A stretch of DNA of 64,000 nucleotides from Bimastos eiseni (GCA_959347315.1 OY365807.1:28104810-28168809); one strand, 5' to 3'. Counted from the first letter of the stretch, positions 1 through 11,900 are shown. A program made the numbers and translations. Notes: generated from the letters alone by a model not told the origin.

Positions 1-429
1 GACAGCGCATTATCTCACCCAAACCTTGATCATCATATTTTCAGGTTAGAATCATCAAGATAGGCCTTTCTTATGCGCATGTGTGTATACGTGTGTAGCC
101 TATATCAAGCTGTAGGGAGACTGGGGCTGGTTGTAACAATTACACATTTAGGTGTTTTATGACCGAAGTTGTTCTCCAATTACGGTCCACGATATATAAT
201 TGAATTTCTTCAAAAATGCATTATTATTGTGCAACATTTCAGATGTTTAACTCTATTAATTTTTACAAAAAATTATGATAATAAATGCAATTAAAAATAA
301 ATTTGTCAGTGTTACAACTTGCTCCCGCTTGTGGTTGGTTTTAACAACAAGACATGAGGTAAATTGTAACAACACAGTGGGTTGGTTGTAACACCGCAAG
401 CCTAAGTGTTAGTCTACTGTTATTCCGAC

Positions 430-733
430 TAAGGCTGTCAACGGGTACCCGGGTACCCGACCGAAGCTGACAACCCGGGTAATGAAAATCGGGTTTGGGT
501 ACCCGGAATTCCGAGAAAATGTCCGATTTTGCCAGAACATATGCCAGAAATAATCCCTTGGTCATATTGGCCGACAGCCGTGCAGGCAATGAAATCGATT
601 CGCGGGTGCCCGACATTCCCGTAAAAATGCGCAATTTTCTACATTCCCTAAAAGAGTATCCGCACGGTCGGATACCCGACCGCGCGGGTCGACGGGCACC
701 CGGGTCGACAATTCAACATTTTTGACAGCCTTA
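430..733. mobile_element. hAT-type MITE with perfect 8-bp target duplication (copy 1)
   Basis: The ends are TAAGGCTGTCAA and its inverse TTGACAGCCTTA. They are flanked by the perfect 8-bp duplication ATTCCGAC (422-429 and 734-741), which is typical of the hAT superfamily. The 304-bp body is much more GC-rich than its surroundings and carries several CGGGTACCCG-like palindromes. A diverged sister copy lies at 54376-54654. The short open frame that covers it is not a gene. It sits inside the larger transposon remnant at 115-1690, so it inserted later. Confidence 0.85.
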
Positions 734-747
734 ATTCCGACGGATAT

Positions 748-960
748 AATTCATTCTGTCACCAGTGCAAGTCACATGCAAGCACTTCTTACAAACTACA
801 CATTTGGATGCACTCTTCCTGTTTGTTTTTGACAGCGCCAGAACATACCAAACAGATTTGAATGAACTGGGGGTTTTTCTTTTCTTCTGAGCACTCTTCC
901 TCTTATTTACTACTTTTTGTTTCGTTGGAACATTGCTGGGCTTTCTTTTCCTGTCTAAGT
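748..960 (-). pseudogene. Decayed transposase C-terminus, basic and Cys/His-rich
   Basis: On the minus strand one frame stays open across this stretch. It starts with a basic segment (motifs RKRKPSN, KKRKTP) and runs into a Cys/His cluster of the form C-x2-C-x2-C-x-H-x2-C (KCVVCKKCLHVTC). Basic linkers ending in such zinc-binding clusters are common at the C-termini of pogo/Tigger and piggyBac transposases. The surrounding TA target duplication favours a pogo-like source, but the match is too short to decide. Frames upstream on the same strand (about 1000-1300) are broken. Confidence 0.35.
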
Positions 961-1692
961 TTGCTTCACAAGTCCATATAATTATTGTAACTCATTCAAA
1001 CCTGATTCTACTTTGAACGCCATCTTGGACGCCATTTTAGATTTTGGAAAGAGCTTCCAACTTTTCTAGCGTGCGTCAAATATGCAGCATGTCTTCGCTT
1101 ACTTCCGCCTGTGGTGATTTGTCGTGCCCGGCTTTTAAGTGAAGCAGCATCAACACAGGACCAATTGACAAGGAAAAATGACGGTGTTTGGCTTCTATAC
1201 TGTAGATGGTGTTGCCTCAAGCTGTTTATTAGTAAACAAAACTGACAGAGGTTGATGATGATCATAATAGAAATCAATTTAAAACAGCGGTTAAATAACA
1301 TTTAAGGCAAGATACACGTCACACAAAATTATTTAGACCATTGAGAATGGGGCTGGGGAAAATGTTACAACTAGCCCCGGCCATATACATAAGATGATTA
1401 AATAAAATGCTAGCACTCTATTAGGCCTATAGCTAACGAGATTTTGCGTTCGGTCACGTAAACTTAAAGAAACATGCTTCGAAATGACCCACTCTAAGTA
1501 AGACTGTAAGAATATCGTGAGCCATAAGCGTACCATGAGAAAAATAATACGTGACAAAAAAGTAACATGTAGTGTCGAAAATCACAATTTATCGAAAAGA
1601 TAGGACGCGTGTTTTGATCTGTATACGCTGGTTCCCCGATTAACCGTTTCCGGGATTTATGCGCTGTTACAACCAGCCCCAGTCTCTCCCTA

Positions 1693-2569
1693 TATTATGT
1701 GCATACAGTTGTGAGTCAATGCGTACTTTTTTCGAGTAGCTGCGGGTAGAGGGACGTCTTGAGCCCGAGGAAGAATGATGCTAGGGTCCTGTCGTACTTT
1801 TTGTCGAGTTTGAGGCGGTTCATAATCTGGCTCAACCGCCCAGCGCTTGCTCATCTTCCTCTTCAGCATCGTTTCCTTTCGCAGCCCTCTTCGGCTGCTG
1901 CTGTTAGAATCGAAGAATATCTGAGATCGGTGGAATAAAGGTCGTCCTCGCTTAGTTAAAACATCAACGTACAGATGAATAGATAACTGAAGAAACGGGA
2001 TACAGTATAAATCGTAAAAGAATCCACAAATGACACGCTAAGTCGCGATATCAAAGATAATTCAGCGAAAGTACCTATGACGTCAAATTAAAGATTTCAT
2101 TATGACGAGGAAATAAAAAAAATCCTACAAAATAGCACAAAGTAATACATACGCACGGAATATCGGCCTATGTCTAGCTCCTTCGTGAGGTTCATATAAT
2201 GGCCATATGCATACCTACATGTACATAGGCCTACATACGTGTCATTATGAAATAAAAAGTCTATTCCTCAATAAATATTAATATCCTCAAGCGATACTCT
2301 ATTCATTGCCCTCTCATTTTTGCCACATATAAAGTTTGAGGCAAGTTTTCTCCTTATACGATGACGTCGATACAATACAGTACAACTAGGTATTTACAAC
2401 GCGCTTTGACAAGACAGGTCTTGCACAAAAGCGCACTGTGCTGCATTCTTATTCATAGATCAGGGAGAATAAGTAGGTAGAATAAGAAATAATTATAATA
2501 ATTATAGGGCCTAACAGAGTTTGCAACTGGGACTCACGACTCAAAAATTTCGAGCCAAATTTTATTCCT
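1693..2569. other. Intergenic DNA, nothing recognised
   Basis: AT-rich sequence without a convincing reading frame, splice-bounded exon or repeat. One TAGGCCTA octamer occurs at 2226-2233. Confidence 0.5.
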
Positions 2570-2634
2570 GGCGTTGATTTGAACCGTCGACTTCCAGACT
2601 GACAGTCTAGCACGCTAACAATTAGACCTACGTC
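2570..2634 (-). repeat. tRNA-Asp(GTC)-like pseudogene or tRNA-derived SINE head
   Basis: Read on the minus strand, the sequence begins GACGTAGGTCTAATTGTTAG and resembles a tRNA. The D-arm/A-box region is followed by a five-pair anticodon stem around the loop CTGTCAG (anticodon GTC) and a B-box-like GGTTCAAATC. The acceptor stem pairs at about 5 of 7 positions and the T stem pairs poorly, so this is not a functional tRNA. It is most likely a SINE head or an old tRNA pseudogene. Confidence 0.5.
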
Positions 2635-3094
2635 ACGTAGTGTTTGGCCAAAGATACGTTTGTTATGTCAGCTTCATCTAGTGTCCGGTCACAATTGGGT
2701 TGGGTGAAAAGTTAAACGACAAAAGCTAGAGATACTTGATCGTCTCTTCAAATGGTTCATCCGAAGAGTGCTACTGAGATCGAAAGTTCATTTGGCTTAT
2801 AAGGTGAAAATACCTCCACAGTTTCCAATACAGGATAACCATTTACTCATGCAGCTGGTGTTGCAACTCACTAAGAAATAAAAGTACACTACGAAGGTGC
2901 ATTAGGAAAACATATTTGTCTAGCATGCAAAAAGTAAGAAATCCGTAGTAGGATCATGGCCAACCCATTCAACTGAAAAACTTCACTAAGACCTATAAAT
3001 ATCTTTGGTATGTTTTCCTACGCTAGGTGTCACTGTGGCCAATATGACTGTTCTTGCACGTGATGAAGAGAGGAATCGTTCGAGGGGCGTCGAC
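2635..3094. other. Intergenic DNA, nothing recognised
   Basis: No supported coding, RNA or repeat feature was found between the tRNA-like element and the 7-bp array. Confidence 0.4.
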
Positions 3095-3285
3095 TATAGA
3101 CCATAGACCATAGATCGTAGACCATAGACCATAGATCATATACCATAGACCATAGATCATAGACCATAGACCATAGATCGTAGACCATAGACCATAGATC
3201 ATAGACCATAGACCATAGATCATAGACCATAGATCATAGACCATAGACCATAGACCATAGACCATAGATCGTAGACCATAGATCA
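3095..3285. repeat. 7-bp tandem repeat array (ATAGACC/ATAGATC)
   Basis: About 27 head-to-tail copies of a 7-bp unit alternate between ATAGACC and ATAGATC/GTAGACC, giving a loose 21-bp higher-order period. Translation on the minus strand gives an endless IYGLWSM repeat. That frame is an artefact of a period divisible by neither 2 nor 3 and lacking stops. Confidence 0.95.
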
Positions 3286-3363
3286 ATGGGGGTTTTCGGT
3301 GTCACGACACAGTCTTTCATTAACCCCTCTCTGGCAGCCTAGAAGCATGCGATCAATATTCCG

Positions 3364-3660
3364 ATGTTCAAAGTTCTCACAGCATCCATAGGCCCACGAA
3401 ATCGAAATCGTATCATGCAATCTCTCTGTTTGTGTAAGACCATGAAGAGAATGATCGCAAATCGACTGGAGTGGTTTCTTGAAAGGAAGAGCATGCTGAC
3501 GTGGAACCAGAAACATCATCGACTAGGTCGTCCGCCTCAGGACATGATCGGAAAAAGCCTGATAAGCAAACAGCAAGTTGTTGGAAACTTCATCGACTTC
3601 GAGAAGGCCTATACGACATGCTTCCAGCCCAAATTCCTTTGTGAACTTGTCACCATCCAG
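3364..3660 (+). pseudogene. LINE reverse-transcriptase relic (N-terminal palm)
   Basis: The + frame from 3364 contains KTMKRMIANRLEWFLERKS, then an N-Q-x-x-H-x-x-x-G-R-x-x-Q-D stretch, then FIDFEKAYTT. These match in order the non-LTR reverse-transcriptase motifs (a 'RMxxxRL' block, the GRSTQD-type block and the 'DFxKAFD' motif A). The motif A aspartates are partly lost (FEKAYTT). The frame is a short isolated fragment that lacks the rest of the polymerase, so it is dead. The clade is probably CR1/L2/jockey-like. Confidence 0.65.
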
Positions 3661-3809
3661 CCATTCCTCTGTATGCCCGATCGTCTCACCGTTTCTCAAT
3701 CCCGGTCATTTCTAATATCAAGTTATCTAATCGAATCATATCCAACATTGCACTGCATCTTTGAAAAGTTCTGTTCCCTAAATTCCGTACTTGTTTGGTT
3801 TCTCCACCA

Positions 3810-4010
3810 TCACAGCCTTTCATCCAAAATCATCTGTCTCAGACTCCTCTATCCATCGCTCATCGGGCATTTCATTCTAAACTCATGTTTGAAGAACGCC
3901 TACACCGATCCATCGAGCTGATCCATCACCATCCAGTCGTCGACCTAAACGTCCCCCGTCTTAACAGCTCCTCTGCCTCATATGACTCACTGGATACTGG
4001 ACTCTAACCA
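3810..4010 (+). repeat. Dispersed repeat shared with 17930-18060
   Basis: The stretch from 'tctcagactcctctatcc' to 'acaccgatccatc' aligns over about 85 bp with sequence following the LINE C-terminus at 17930-18036. It is therefore probably the 3' end of a LINE of the same family, possibly the same insertion as the relic at 3364. Confidence 0.4.
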
Positions 4011-7000
4011 CCTTCGGACCACGTTGCGCTCGGGAATAAGTTGGTGTCCTGCACCTGATTTTCGATTGAAACTTTGGAAGCTCGGAGATTACGATTACGA
4101 TCACGATCACGACAAGATGCAACGCTCATAAATGAGAGCAGATGCTACGCGATTAACTTTAAAAATATGGTTGTAAGAGATTATAGTCTACTACAACGAT
4201 GGCAGAGATGATATTTTACAAATCAGAATTATACGTATATGGTATTAGCTGTCAGTTGTCGTCAAATGCACATTGGTATATATATGTCACGCAATTGAGG
4301 CAAACGTAGGCGTAATGGTTAATTAAAATTCAGCGTAATGTAAATTTATAGCCCTTTGCTGTAACGTCGTGCCAATGGGATTATATTAGATGACATCAGT
4401 GGTTAAATTCAGACGAAGAAAGGTTATCCTGCCGCAACAGATTTAGGAAAATGTAAAGCACCATGCAGGTCTGTACAGAAATGCTCCTTAGAGTGTGTTT
4501 CTTGTAGAACTGACAGTTATAAAGCTAGTGTTGATGGAATTGGCCGTATTGAAGAATTTGTCATCAAATTACTGTTTTCCAATGTATGTATTAATTAATT
4601 GCATTGGCATGTACGCAAATAGTATCATATACAGTGTAGGTCACTATAGATTACCAGATGGACTTGCCAGATTTAGATGATTAGGCTTTGGTCTTTATGA
4701 TTTCAAAAGGATATGGAGATCCACCACCCTTGAATGAGTAATTTAACCACTGGATGACACGTCATTCAAGTGAAATGGTTAAGAAGATTACGTCATTCGA
4801 GAGTTTATCGGCCTGACTGAGAAACCAAGAAATTAGTTTAGGTCAAAGTTGAAAGAAAAAACACGTTTGCGAAATGGACTTTAAATTATATCGTGATAAG
4901 AGGTGTCTCGTGCCTGCCTGACAACGAGCTACGCAAAATCACTTGCACCTGTGTTGGCCTACGCGTTGGTCGAGACGCTAGGCCCTGACAATTAGCGTTC
5001 ACTCCCCTTAAGGTCTGCACATCAATACGATCTTGAGCTGTGTGTGCGAGGTTGGCGAGGGGAATGAGGTTTTGTTGTCAGATGGACTGAACTATTTGAT
5101 ATGTATCTGATGTTCCTTGACAGGTTTAGCCAATTGAACACCGATTAGATATCTTTTGGATTTCCGTGAAACCTTCGTGAAAGCATTCTTTGCAAAGGTC
5201 CAAACTGTGGGGCGCACCGTTTAAGTATTTTTCTGATACATCAGCGTTTATTCCGAATACAATCCGTTCGCAGCGGTAGCAAGAATATTAACAATAACAA
5301 CAAGTCAGATATTACTAGAAAACAAGCGACAAATACCCAGCCAAATATAATACCAAGTTGTAGTCAACTGCGTTCCATAAGGAATCTCAATGAGCTCTGC
5401 AGTCATTATAGATGGGCTCTATAACATTTGTGGATGATACTACGCTGATAGTAGCCGAGCAGCCATCGATATGTAAGGCCCCTTTTGGGCATACTTAGGT
5501 CAGGCGTTCGCTCAAGGCTCCGCAAACTTAAAGAGCTCCTTAAATTCCATCGATTGAGCAATATGGGTCGGTTTTTGGAAACCATGTGGTTAATTTGTAG
5601 GGGTCTAATATGGGCGCTGTTGCGGGAACCAGCTGGTATGCTTGTATGTGCTAAATTCCACTAATAAGTATGCGTTTATTTACCGACGCAATCATGTCAT
5701 TGAGACGATTGACGTATAGGCCTACTAAATTCTGCGATCGACAGGGTCTCCAACCCTAGGCATTCAATAATATGTCAAGACACAGTTCACTTGTTGCCCA
5801 CTGAAAGTCGATATTAGTTTGTCGGCTACTGAGATTGACCCCCAACGGGTTCGATGTATAGCAGCCCATGCCATACACCATGCCATGTCACTACCAATGT
5901 CGGTCGAAGGTCTCTCCGATCTGCTATCTGGGGGAACTTGACTTTTCTCTTCGCCCGCACTTTTATGATGCAGAATTGGGTCTTTGCAGTGGTTAAGTCC
6001 AACCATATGGTATAGGCTACTCCAAGACTTTCATCTTCTGCCTAAAATCCCATCTGCTTATAGCCAACGAGGTCCAGACCGCTCAATTCTAATTAAAGCC
6101 CTATACGAGAATCTTACTTATTAAGAAATAGCATATAAATTTAGTTTTTGTTGGAAACGAGATTGTACACGCCTAATTCTCTACTTTTATTCAACCTATG
6201 TCGACTATATGGCACATAATATTATGTGCAATATATGCATGATATAAATACAATCGAAATGTTATTACTGTATACACTTAAACATCTTGAGCTTGTTGGC
6301 TGTAAGCACTTTAGCAGCGAATAAGAGAACAGTGACGAAGGTTATAAAACTAACTGATCGTTATACGATAACCTGTGGGCTCATACGTGTACGCTGTGTA
6401 GTCCTAGTTGCCAGCACATACGCTATGTTCGTTATTAATATGCATGTACACATATATATATATATATAAACGTTATATACTCGTACACAGCGCCTGCTAT
6501 CCGCGTTGTTCATCGATTCTCTCAACTATCGACCGCTTGTGTATAGACTGAACACGTGTGCATGTTAGTATACAAAGCTGATGTGCACTGCATATCACAC
6601 GATATGTAGTGGAGGTCTGGCTGTTAAGTATTGAAGTAGTCATCGACGTCTGCTAATTTCTTTAATTCACAAAATTTTTCAATAATACCTACGTCGAGGA
6701 CTCAGCATTTCAGTCGAACTTCAAAGCTTAGCCAGTTCTAGGTCAAAGGTTAAGCCTACGTTACATTACATTAATGCAACGTTACAAGGAACCAGTTCTA
6801 CAGTGCGTTATAATCCTTTTGGCGTGACAGTCTTACGTGTGACCATATACAGCGGAATACGATAATCAGTTGAGAGTGTTTATGTGCTGTTGATCGGTTG
6901 GACTCCAGAGTAGGCTCTGGGGTCTTATGTGCAGAACTGCTTTGGATTACATACATATATATGCCATTTACTCTTAAATAAAATAGTAGAGACTACTGCG

Positions 7001-7448
7001 ATACAGCGCAAAGGACTCGGTTCTCTTGTTCGAAACTGTGAAGTGTACGATGTACCGATCTGGGAGGAATCAAACTCGTATCAGTTGAGCCAATCAAGAG
7101 GAAAACGACAAAATGGATCAACACCTGGAAGGGTAAGTGATTAGACGATCGCGAATAGGGTTAAGAACCAAGGTTTCAAGACCACGGAATCTGACTTTCG
7201 AAGAAATCTGTGTGTAATAAGTTTATTTAACTACGTATCTATGACAAGGATGATATGCGAGCGAATAAATCTAAACGGCATTTGGTTTTTAAAGTTGCTT
7301 ATAACAGGAAGAGAAGAAGAGTTCTTGAGGAGCGAACCGTGAATGGTGGCCATTCGTTACTCTTCTGTTCTTCGATATGTGTTCACTCTCCAATGACTGT
7401 GTGCTCATATCGATATTTTATCATGATTCAGATCAGTGCAGAATTCGC
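4011..7448. other. Intergenic DNA with no recognisable gene
   Basis: No conserved protein, RNA gene or strong repeat was recognised. A short (TA)n tract lies at about 6451-6468. A consensus splice donor (GGGTAAGT) at 7134 follows an open stretch, but it could not be joined in frame to any later exon. Confidence 0.4.
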
Positions 7449-7500
7449 CTGTGAGTAGAAATCTCAAGATTTCTACTAATCTCAAGATTTCTACTCACAG
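7449..7500. repeat. 52-bp perfect-armed hairpin
   Basis: CTGTGAGTAGAAATC at 7449-7463 is the exact reverse complement of GATTTCTACTCACAG at 7486-7500. The 22-bp centre contains two further copies of the 'ctcaagatttctact' core, so the structure combines an inverted repeat with a short direct duplication. Confidence 0.85.
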
Positions 7501-7554
7501 GAATCTACTCAAATGAATTGTGTTGAATGAGTGAATTAATTAATTAATAAATGA

Positions 7555-7690
7555 AAATGATCATGATATCGATAATGATATTGCTATTGATATTGAAAAT
7601 GGGATTGATAGTGATAATGATAATGATATTGATATCAATAGTGATAATGATAATGATGACGGTGATGATAAAAATATTAATAATATTATT
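7555..7690. repeat. GATAAT/GATATT simple repeat
   Basis: An imperfect 6-bp repeat of GATAAT, GATATT and GATATC words ends in an AT-only stretch. Confidence 0.8.
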
Positions 7691-7785
7691 AATTATAATA
7701 TTAACTGCGTTTATCTGCTACTCTACGTGAATTGACAAAACCGAATGAGTGACTCAGATGCTCAATATCAGAATCTGATGTGATT

Positions 7786-8097
7786 ATAATATCGATTGCT
7801 ATTCTGATATCCATTGCTATTCTGAAATCTTTTGCTATTCTACCATCGATTGTTAACCTGATATAGATTGATCTATCGAATCGATTGCTCTTCTGATATC
7901 TATTGTTATTCTATTATCGATTGTCATTCTGAGATCTAGTGCTATTCTACTACCGAATGCTATTCTGATATTGATTGGTATTCACTATTACTATTCTGAT
8001 ATCGATTGCTATTCTCGATTGCTATTCTAATATTGATTGCTATTCTGATATCGATTGCTATTCTCGATTGCTATTCTAATATCGATTGCTATTCTAA
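7786..8097. repeat. Degenerate 18-bp tandem array (CTATTCTGATATCGATTG)
   Basis: About 17 copies of an 18-bp unit run through this stretch. Each contains 'gctattct' and most contain ATCGATTG. The copies are divergent at the left and more uniform at the right, where a 14-bp deleted unit (tattctcgattgc) is interspersed. The array holds no coding signal. Confidence 0.85.
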
Positions 8098-9410
8098 GCC
8101 AGATCTCGCGTCCTCAGAATATATTATGAATGACTATAACTGAGGTGGTTCTTCATATGCATGAAAAGACACGCAACTGAATAATCCGGGCAATAATCTT
8201 AGCCTCGATTTAATTTCTCGACTGAACTATCTTGTTGACAACTGGTCATTCTCTCTCGCCTCAGGTGCTCTTCATAAGGTTGATAAACTCTAAAACTCAG
8301 TCTAGTTATGCGATTACATATTTCTGATTGATATAGTTGTTAACAGATAGCTTTCTCCCAAAGTTATCTGATCATATTAAAATAACGTATTTATATTGTA
8401 TTCTAATGAAATTGTGCGGTGTAGGAATTGTAGCTAATCTTTTGTTCAACAAATAATTGTTTGCATGAGTGACTATCTGACAGTATAGTGTGTCCTTCGC
8501 AAGTGTAGAGTTCATGCATTTTCTGTTATGCATCTGAAGATTGAGGTTAGTTCTTTTGCTGCCTCAGAAATTCGGGAGAAAATTAGCGTCTACTCATTAG
8601 GAGTCCTGTCTGGAGGTGTACGAGACTTCTTCTCCCGTCATGCATTGAAAACCATGATTTCGAAGAAGTTAGCAGCAGAGAGCACTTTCATTGTTAGTGT
8701 CGTCATGTCTAGTGACGGTGTTTCTCATTGCCGTTGTTAAACGTAACGGTCCTCGATGTGATAAAGCTGTTATTACGTGCCAGATTAAAATCATATCGTG
8801 ACGATTGACTTCGAGAGTTCTCTGACAGACAAGAGACAATGCTCCACAATGGCCGTACTTGTATTGTTCAATTGTATTGTATCTGTACATTCTTATAACG
8901 CCTCTAGCAGTGTACAACAATCATGGCGTTATCAGTGCGATTGACCCAAAGAAGCGAAGATGGCCTTATTAAGGAATAACGTGTAAATGCTAGGAGCTGG
9001 TTCTATAGCGCAGACAGAGCCAATAGAGGCAAAGCTCGGGTTTTAGCAAATGGCAGTCCTTGCTCGTATCTCGCCGGTCAAGTAAGCGAGTGAAGGACGG
9101 AAAAAGTGGCTGAGATCGGCGATGTGTATAGCCCACGTATACAGGTATGTATTATTTGTATATGTATGCCATTGCGTTTGTGGTAAAGCGGAACAGTGCT
9201 CAGTCTCTTATGTTAACTTCTACGTCCAAATATCGAATCCACATATGTCATATGTCTTGTGAACTGAAGAATCGTTGTCAAGTCATACAACTTGATAATG
9301 GAAAATGTTGTCTAGCTGATGTTTTGCTGTTCTCGCCTCTTCTCAACAACATGCATGTCCTAGAAAGTCAAATTGTTTTACATTAGTCCGGCAAATACTA
9401 ATGTTTAATA
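8098..9410. other. Intergenic DNA, nothing recognised
   Basis: No supported gene was found. A weak tRNA-promoter-like pair (about 9180 and 9230) is too degenerate to call. Confidence 0.4.
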
Positions 9411-9533
9411 CTGGTTGTTGTTGCAGTTTAACGACACCGTTTGATAACATAGATAGATCATTAGCGTCGCCATCCCCTTTTATCCAGGCTTGGGACTGGC
9501 ACTGCTTGGGAGTTCTTACAGTAGCGGAGTTTA
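9411..9533 (+). repeat. ~120-bp dispersed element, copy A
   Basis: This copy shares a series of blocks, in order, with copies at 9868-9990 and 48459-48570: 'gttgttgttgcag', 'aacgacac', 'gtgataa', 'gatcattagcgtcgcc', 'tccaggcttgggactggc', then 'gtggcggagtt'. The family is unnamed here. It has no obvious coding content or terminal inverted repeats and may be a SINE body. Confidence 0.7.
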
Positions 9534-9867
9534 ATTTTTGATACTGATACACAAGTCATATATATATACATATATATTTATATACCTTAAGCCGACAATG
9601 CTGAGAGTTGGACTACAAAATAGCCTGAGTTTTATGCTGGCGTTAGTCCAAGCCGTTGGGGAAAGTTTTGATCTCTGGCTACAGTCAAAACCATATGAGT
9701 GACTTTGTTTATGTATTAAAGGGATTGTGTAATAGTTGATAATTAAGCTGTTGGGCCTGCTTCCAACATGTTACTAGGTTGATTTACGAATTCAATGCAA
9801 TAACTGAATCCTACAGGTTGCCATCATGCCATCCATTGACTAATTGCCCCTAGGACACCGCTGATCA

Positions 9868-9990
9868 ACGTTGTTGTTGTGTTGATTTTTTAATGACACC
9901 GCTCCATATCGAAGATGATTTGGTGTCGCCCTTCTCCTTTTTCCAGACTTGGGACTGGCACTGTCAAAGTCCAAACAGTGGCGGAGTTCC
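9868..9990 (+). repeat. ~120-bp dispersed element, copy B
   Basis: Same family and orientation as copy A, 457 bp downstream. It retains 'gttgttgttg', 'aatgacaccg', 'ggtgtcgcccttctcc' and 'cttgggactggcactg', ending in 'aaacagtggcggagtt'. Confidence 0.7.
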
Positions 9991-11714
9991 AAAGAGAGAC
10001 GTCGGCCTTGGCTTTATATATACGCCTCCATGGATTCAATCTAAGAATACGGGTCCATCCTGTTGCGAGGATGCGAGACTAGCTAAGCGGCCGATGGCGG
10101 AAGCATAAGGGGTTTTATAAACCAAGGAACGGAGAGTGAGTCCTGTCTGAAGATGAGCGGCAAGACGGTCTGAGACTTCGTAGTTTAAAAAGAATAGATC
10201 CACGTAAGTGTGACCCGCAGATGTGTCCGTATTAGGAAGGAAGACGAGAAGTCTACTGTACATGGACAAAGATACAAAACCAAACTTTTAAAATGAAATG
10301 GCTACAGACACAGTAATTCAAAAGTTTCAAATTATTGAGTCTATGAACCAGCATCAGTCCATCTTTCCTTTTCATGGATTTTGCTATATGTGGCTATTTA
10401 TCGATCATGATAACTGCAGTATTCCCCTATTAAGCTGCCATTGGTGATGATGTTGATGTCTTTTTTGGTGTAATCATTGCTGTTGCTACTGCTGCTGCTG
10501 ATTACGGTTTTAGCCTATAATGGCAGACCTAATCGCCGCCAGTCTTAGCATCAGTTGGATGTAGCCTACGTTCGCTAGGCCTACTCTCCAACAATTAAAA
10601 GATGAAACAACAGATCTGTTGAAAGAAGACGTCATGCGTACTATAGCACATGAAGGAATAATAGGAAATAAGTCAATTTTGATTGTTGGGATCAAACTTG
10701 GTTGAGTGAACTGATTGGATCTCCTATCCTAATTAGAGAAACAGGTCATGACAGGATGCTTGTAAGGGGTGATCCATAGACTACGGTCGTTGCCAGATGT
10801 AGACCAGATTTCAGAGAAGAGATGGAGGAATCTGAATTCCATAAATATAAATGATTAATGCATCGTTGTTGTGTCATCCGGGTCTCAGAATTGGCCAATT
10901 AATTTGTAGGTCTAGTCATACTATGGCGACGCGAAAGAAGGTTGTTTGGTGTCGCCGCTAACAGCTGAGGCAGCGACGAATATAGAAGCTGGAGATGGTT
11001 GAAGGTTAAGAGTTTGCAATTGACATGACAGATCAACGGCCTCAATGAGTGCATTGCTGTAGCGATGACTAATTATAAGCGGGACATACCTTGTCAAATT
11101 TAAGCATTTCAGTAACTCTGATTATCAATGATTCTGCTAGGTAAGTAGTAAGTAGGCCTAAGCAGCGGTACTTAACATCTGACTCAGCCTGAAGTGGATT
11201 GGTATTCAGAAGCCGTCGTGCCGACGTATAAGAGGAGGTCCATTAAGTTGAATTGTCTTCACCTGATGTCAACTACTCAATGGGGAACTTGTTGTATCAC
11301 ACTGAAGTATGTATACACAACTCAACTCTTGTTGTCAAAGTCCGATGACGTCATCTATCAAAAGCGTGTCTCGTTGTCATGGAGATCTTTATATGTTCTA
11401 CAGTTGAACGATATCATTTGAAGTCATTGAACACTGGGGTTAATTTAAGATTACTGAAACAACACGGTCGGCGATCTAGAACGTCTTTGATTGGGTGGTT
11501 TGCAGATGTGGCTCAATGAGTGCCTATGAAGGGTAGCTCTTACAATTAGTATAGAGCACAACACAGATTTGAGTTTCTGTAATGAATAGGACAAGCCACG
11601 GTGAAATCATTGCTCATAGATTCAATGTCCATATCAAGAATGTTTTCACAGGAGTGGTCGTGTAGGGACTAATTGAATGATAGTTAGCTACATCTGAGCC
11701 TAAATTTGGATAGG
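9991..11714. other. Intergenic DNA, nothing recognised
   Basis: No convincing exon, RNA gene or repeat was found. TAGGCCTA octamers occur at 10576 and 11153. Confidence 0.4.
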
Positions 11715-11900
11715 AAAATCGTCCCTTCTCCAACGCCTCTTTAAACTACCCTTCTGTGCCACCTCCCGTTGATCCTCTTCTGTTGACCACCATCTTCACG
11801 CAGACGGCACCCAGCTCATCATATCCTTCCCATGGCGCTCTTTCCAGCTCTGTTCCACTAATCGACGTGGTCAATCTAACTTCCGCTAAAATGGTGCCGT
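11715..11900 (+). pseudogene. LINE reverse-transcriptase relic (catalytic YADD region)
   Basis: In the frame of 11788 the sequence reads HHLHADGTQLIISFP. This corresponds to the 'HLYADDTQLYISF' box of CR1/L2-type reverse transcriptases. Two catalytic-box residues are altered (Y to H, second D to G), so it could not polymerise. The segment just before it resembles the 'TPLSSL' linker but is in another frame, showing at least one frameshift. Confidence 0.65.

Larger units (their letters stand above)
115..1690. mobile_element. TA-flanked DNA transposon remnant with terminal inverted repeats
   Basis: The left end reads GGGAGACTGGGGCTGGTTGT and the right end is its inverse (AACCAGCCCCAGTCTCTCCC), differing by a 2-base GA insertion. 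Both ends are flanked by TA (113-114 and 1691-1692), the target duplication expected of Tc1/mariner/pogo-type transposons. The 'ggttgttgtaac'-like motif recurs inside near 310-400 and again near 1360-1375. No intact transposase is present; a decayed Lys/Arg- and Cys-rich reading frame lies on the minus strand at 748-960. A separate MITE is nested at 430-733. The superfamily assignment is inference from the TA duplication; the inverted repeats are seen directly. Confidence 0.7.

Noticed and set aside
3023..3286. Minus-strand frames of repeated IYGLWSM / VYDLWSM
   Set aside because: Produced by the 7-bp ATAGACC array; no start context, homologue or codon structure.
7011..7134. Possible upstream exon ending in the strong donor GGGTAAGT
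   Set aside because: Only one frame is open, and it cannot be joined in frame to exon 1 at 15206. The product resembles no PH or RA domain.
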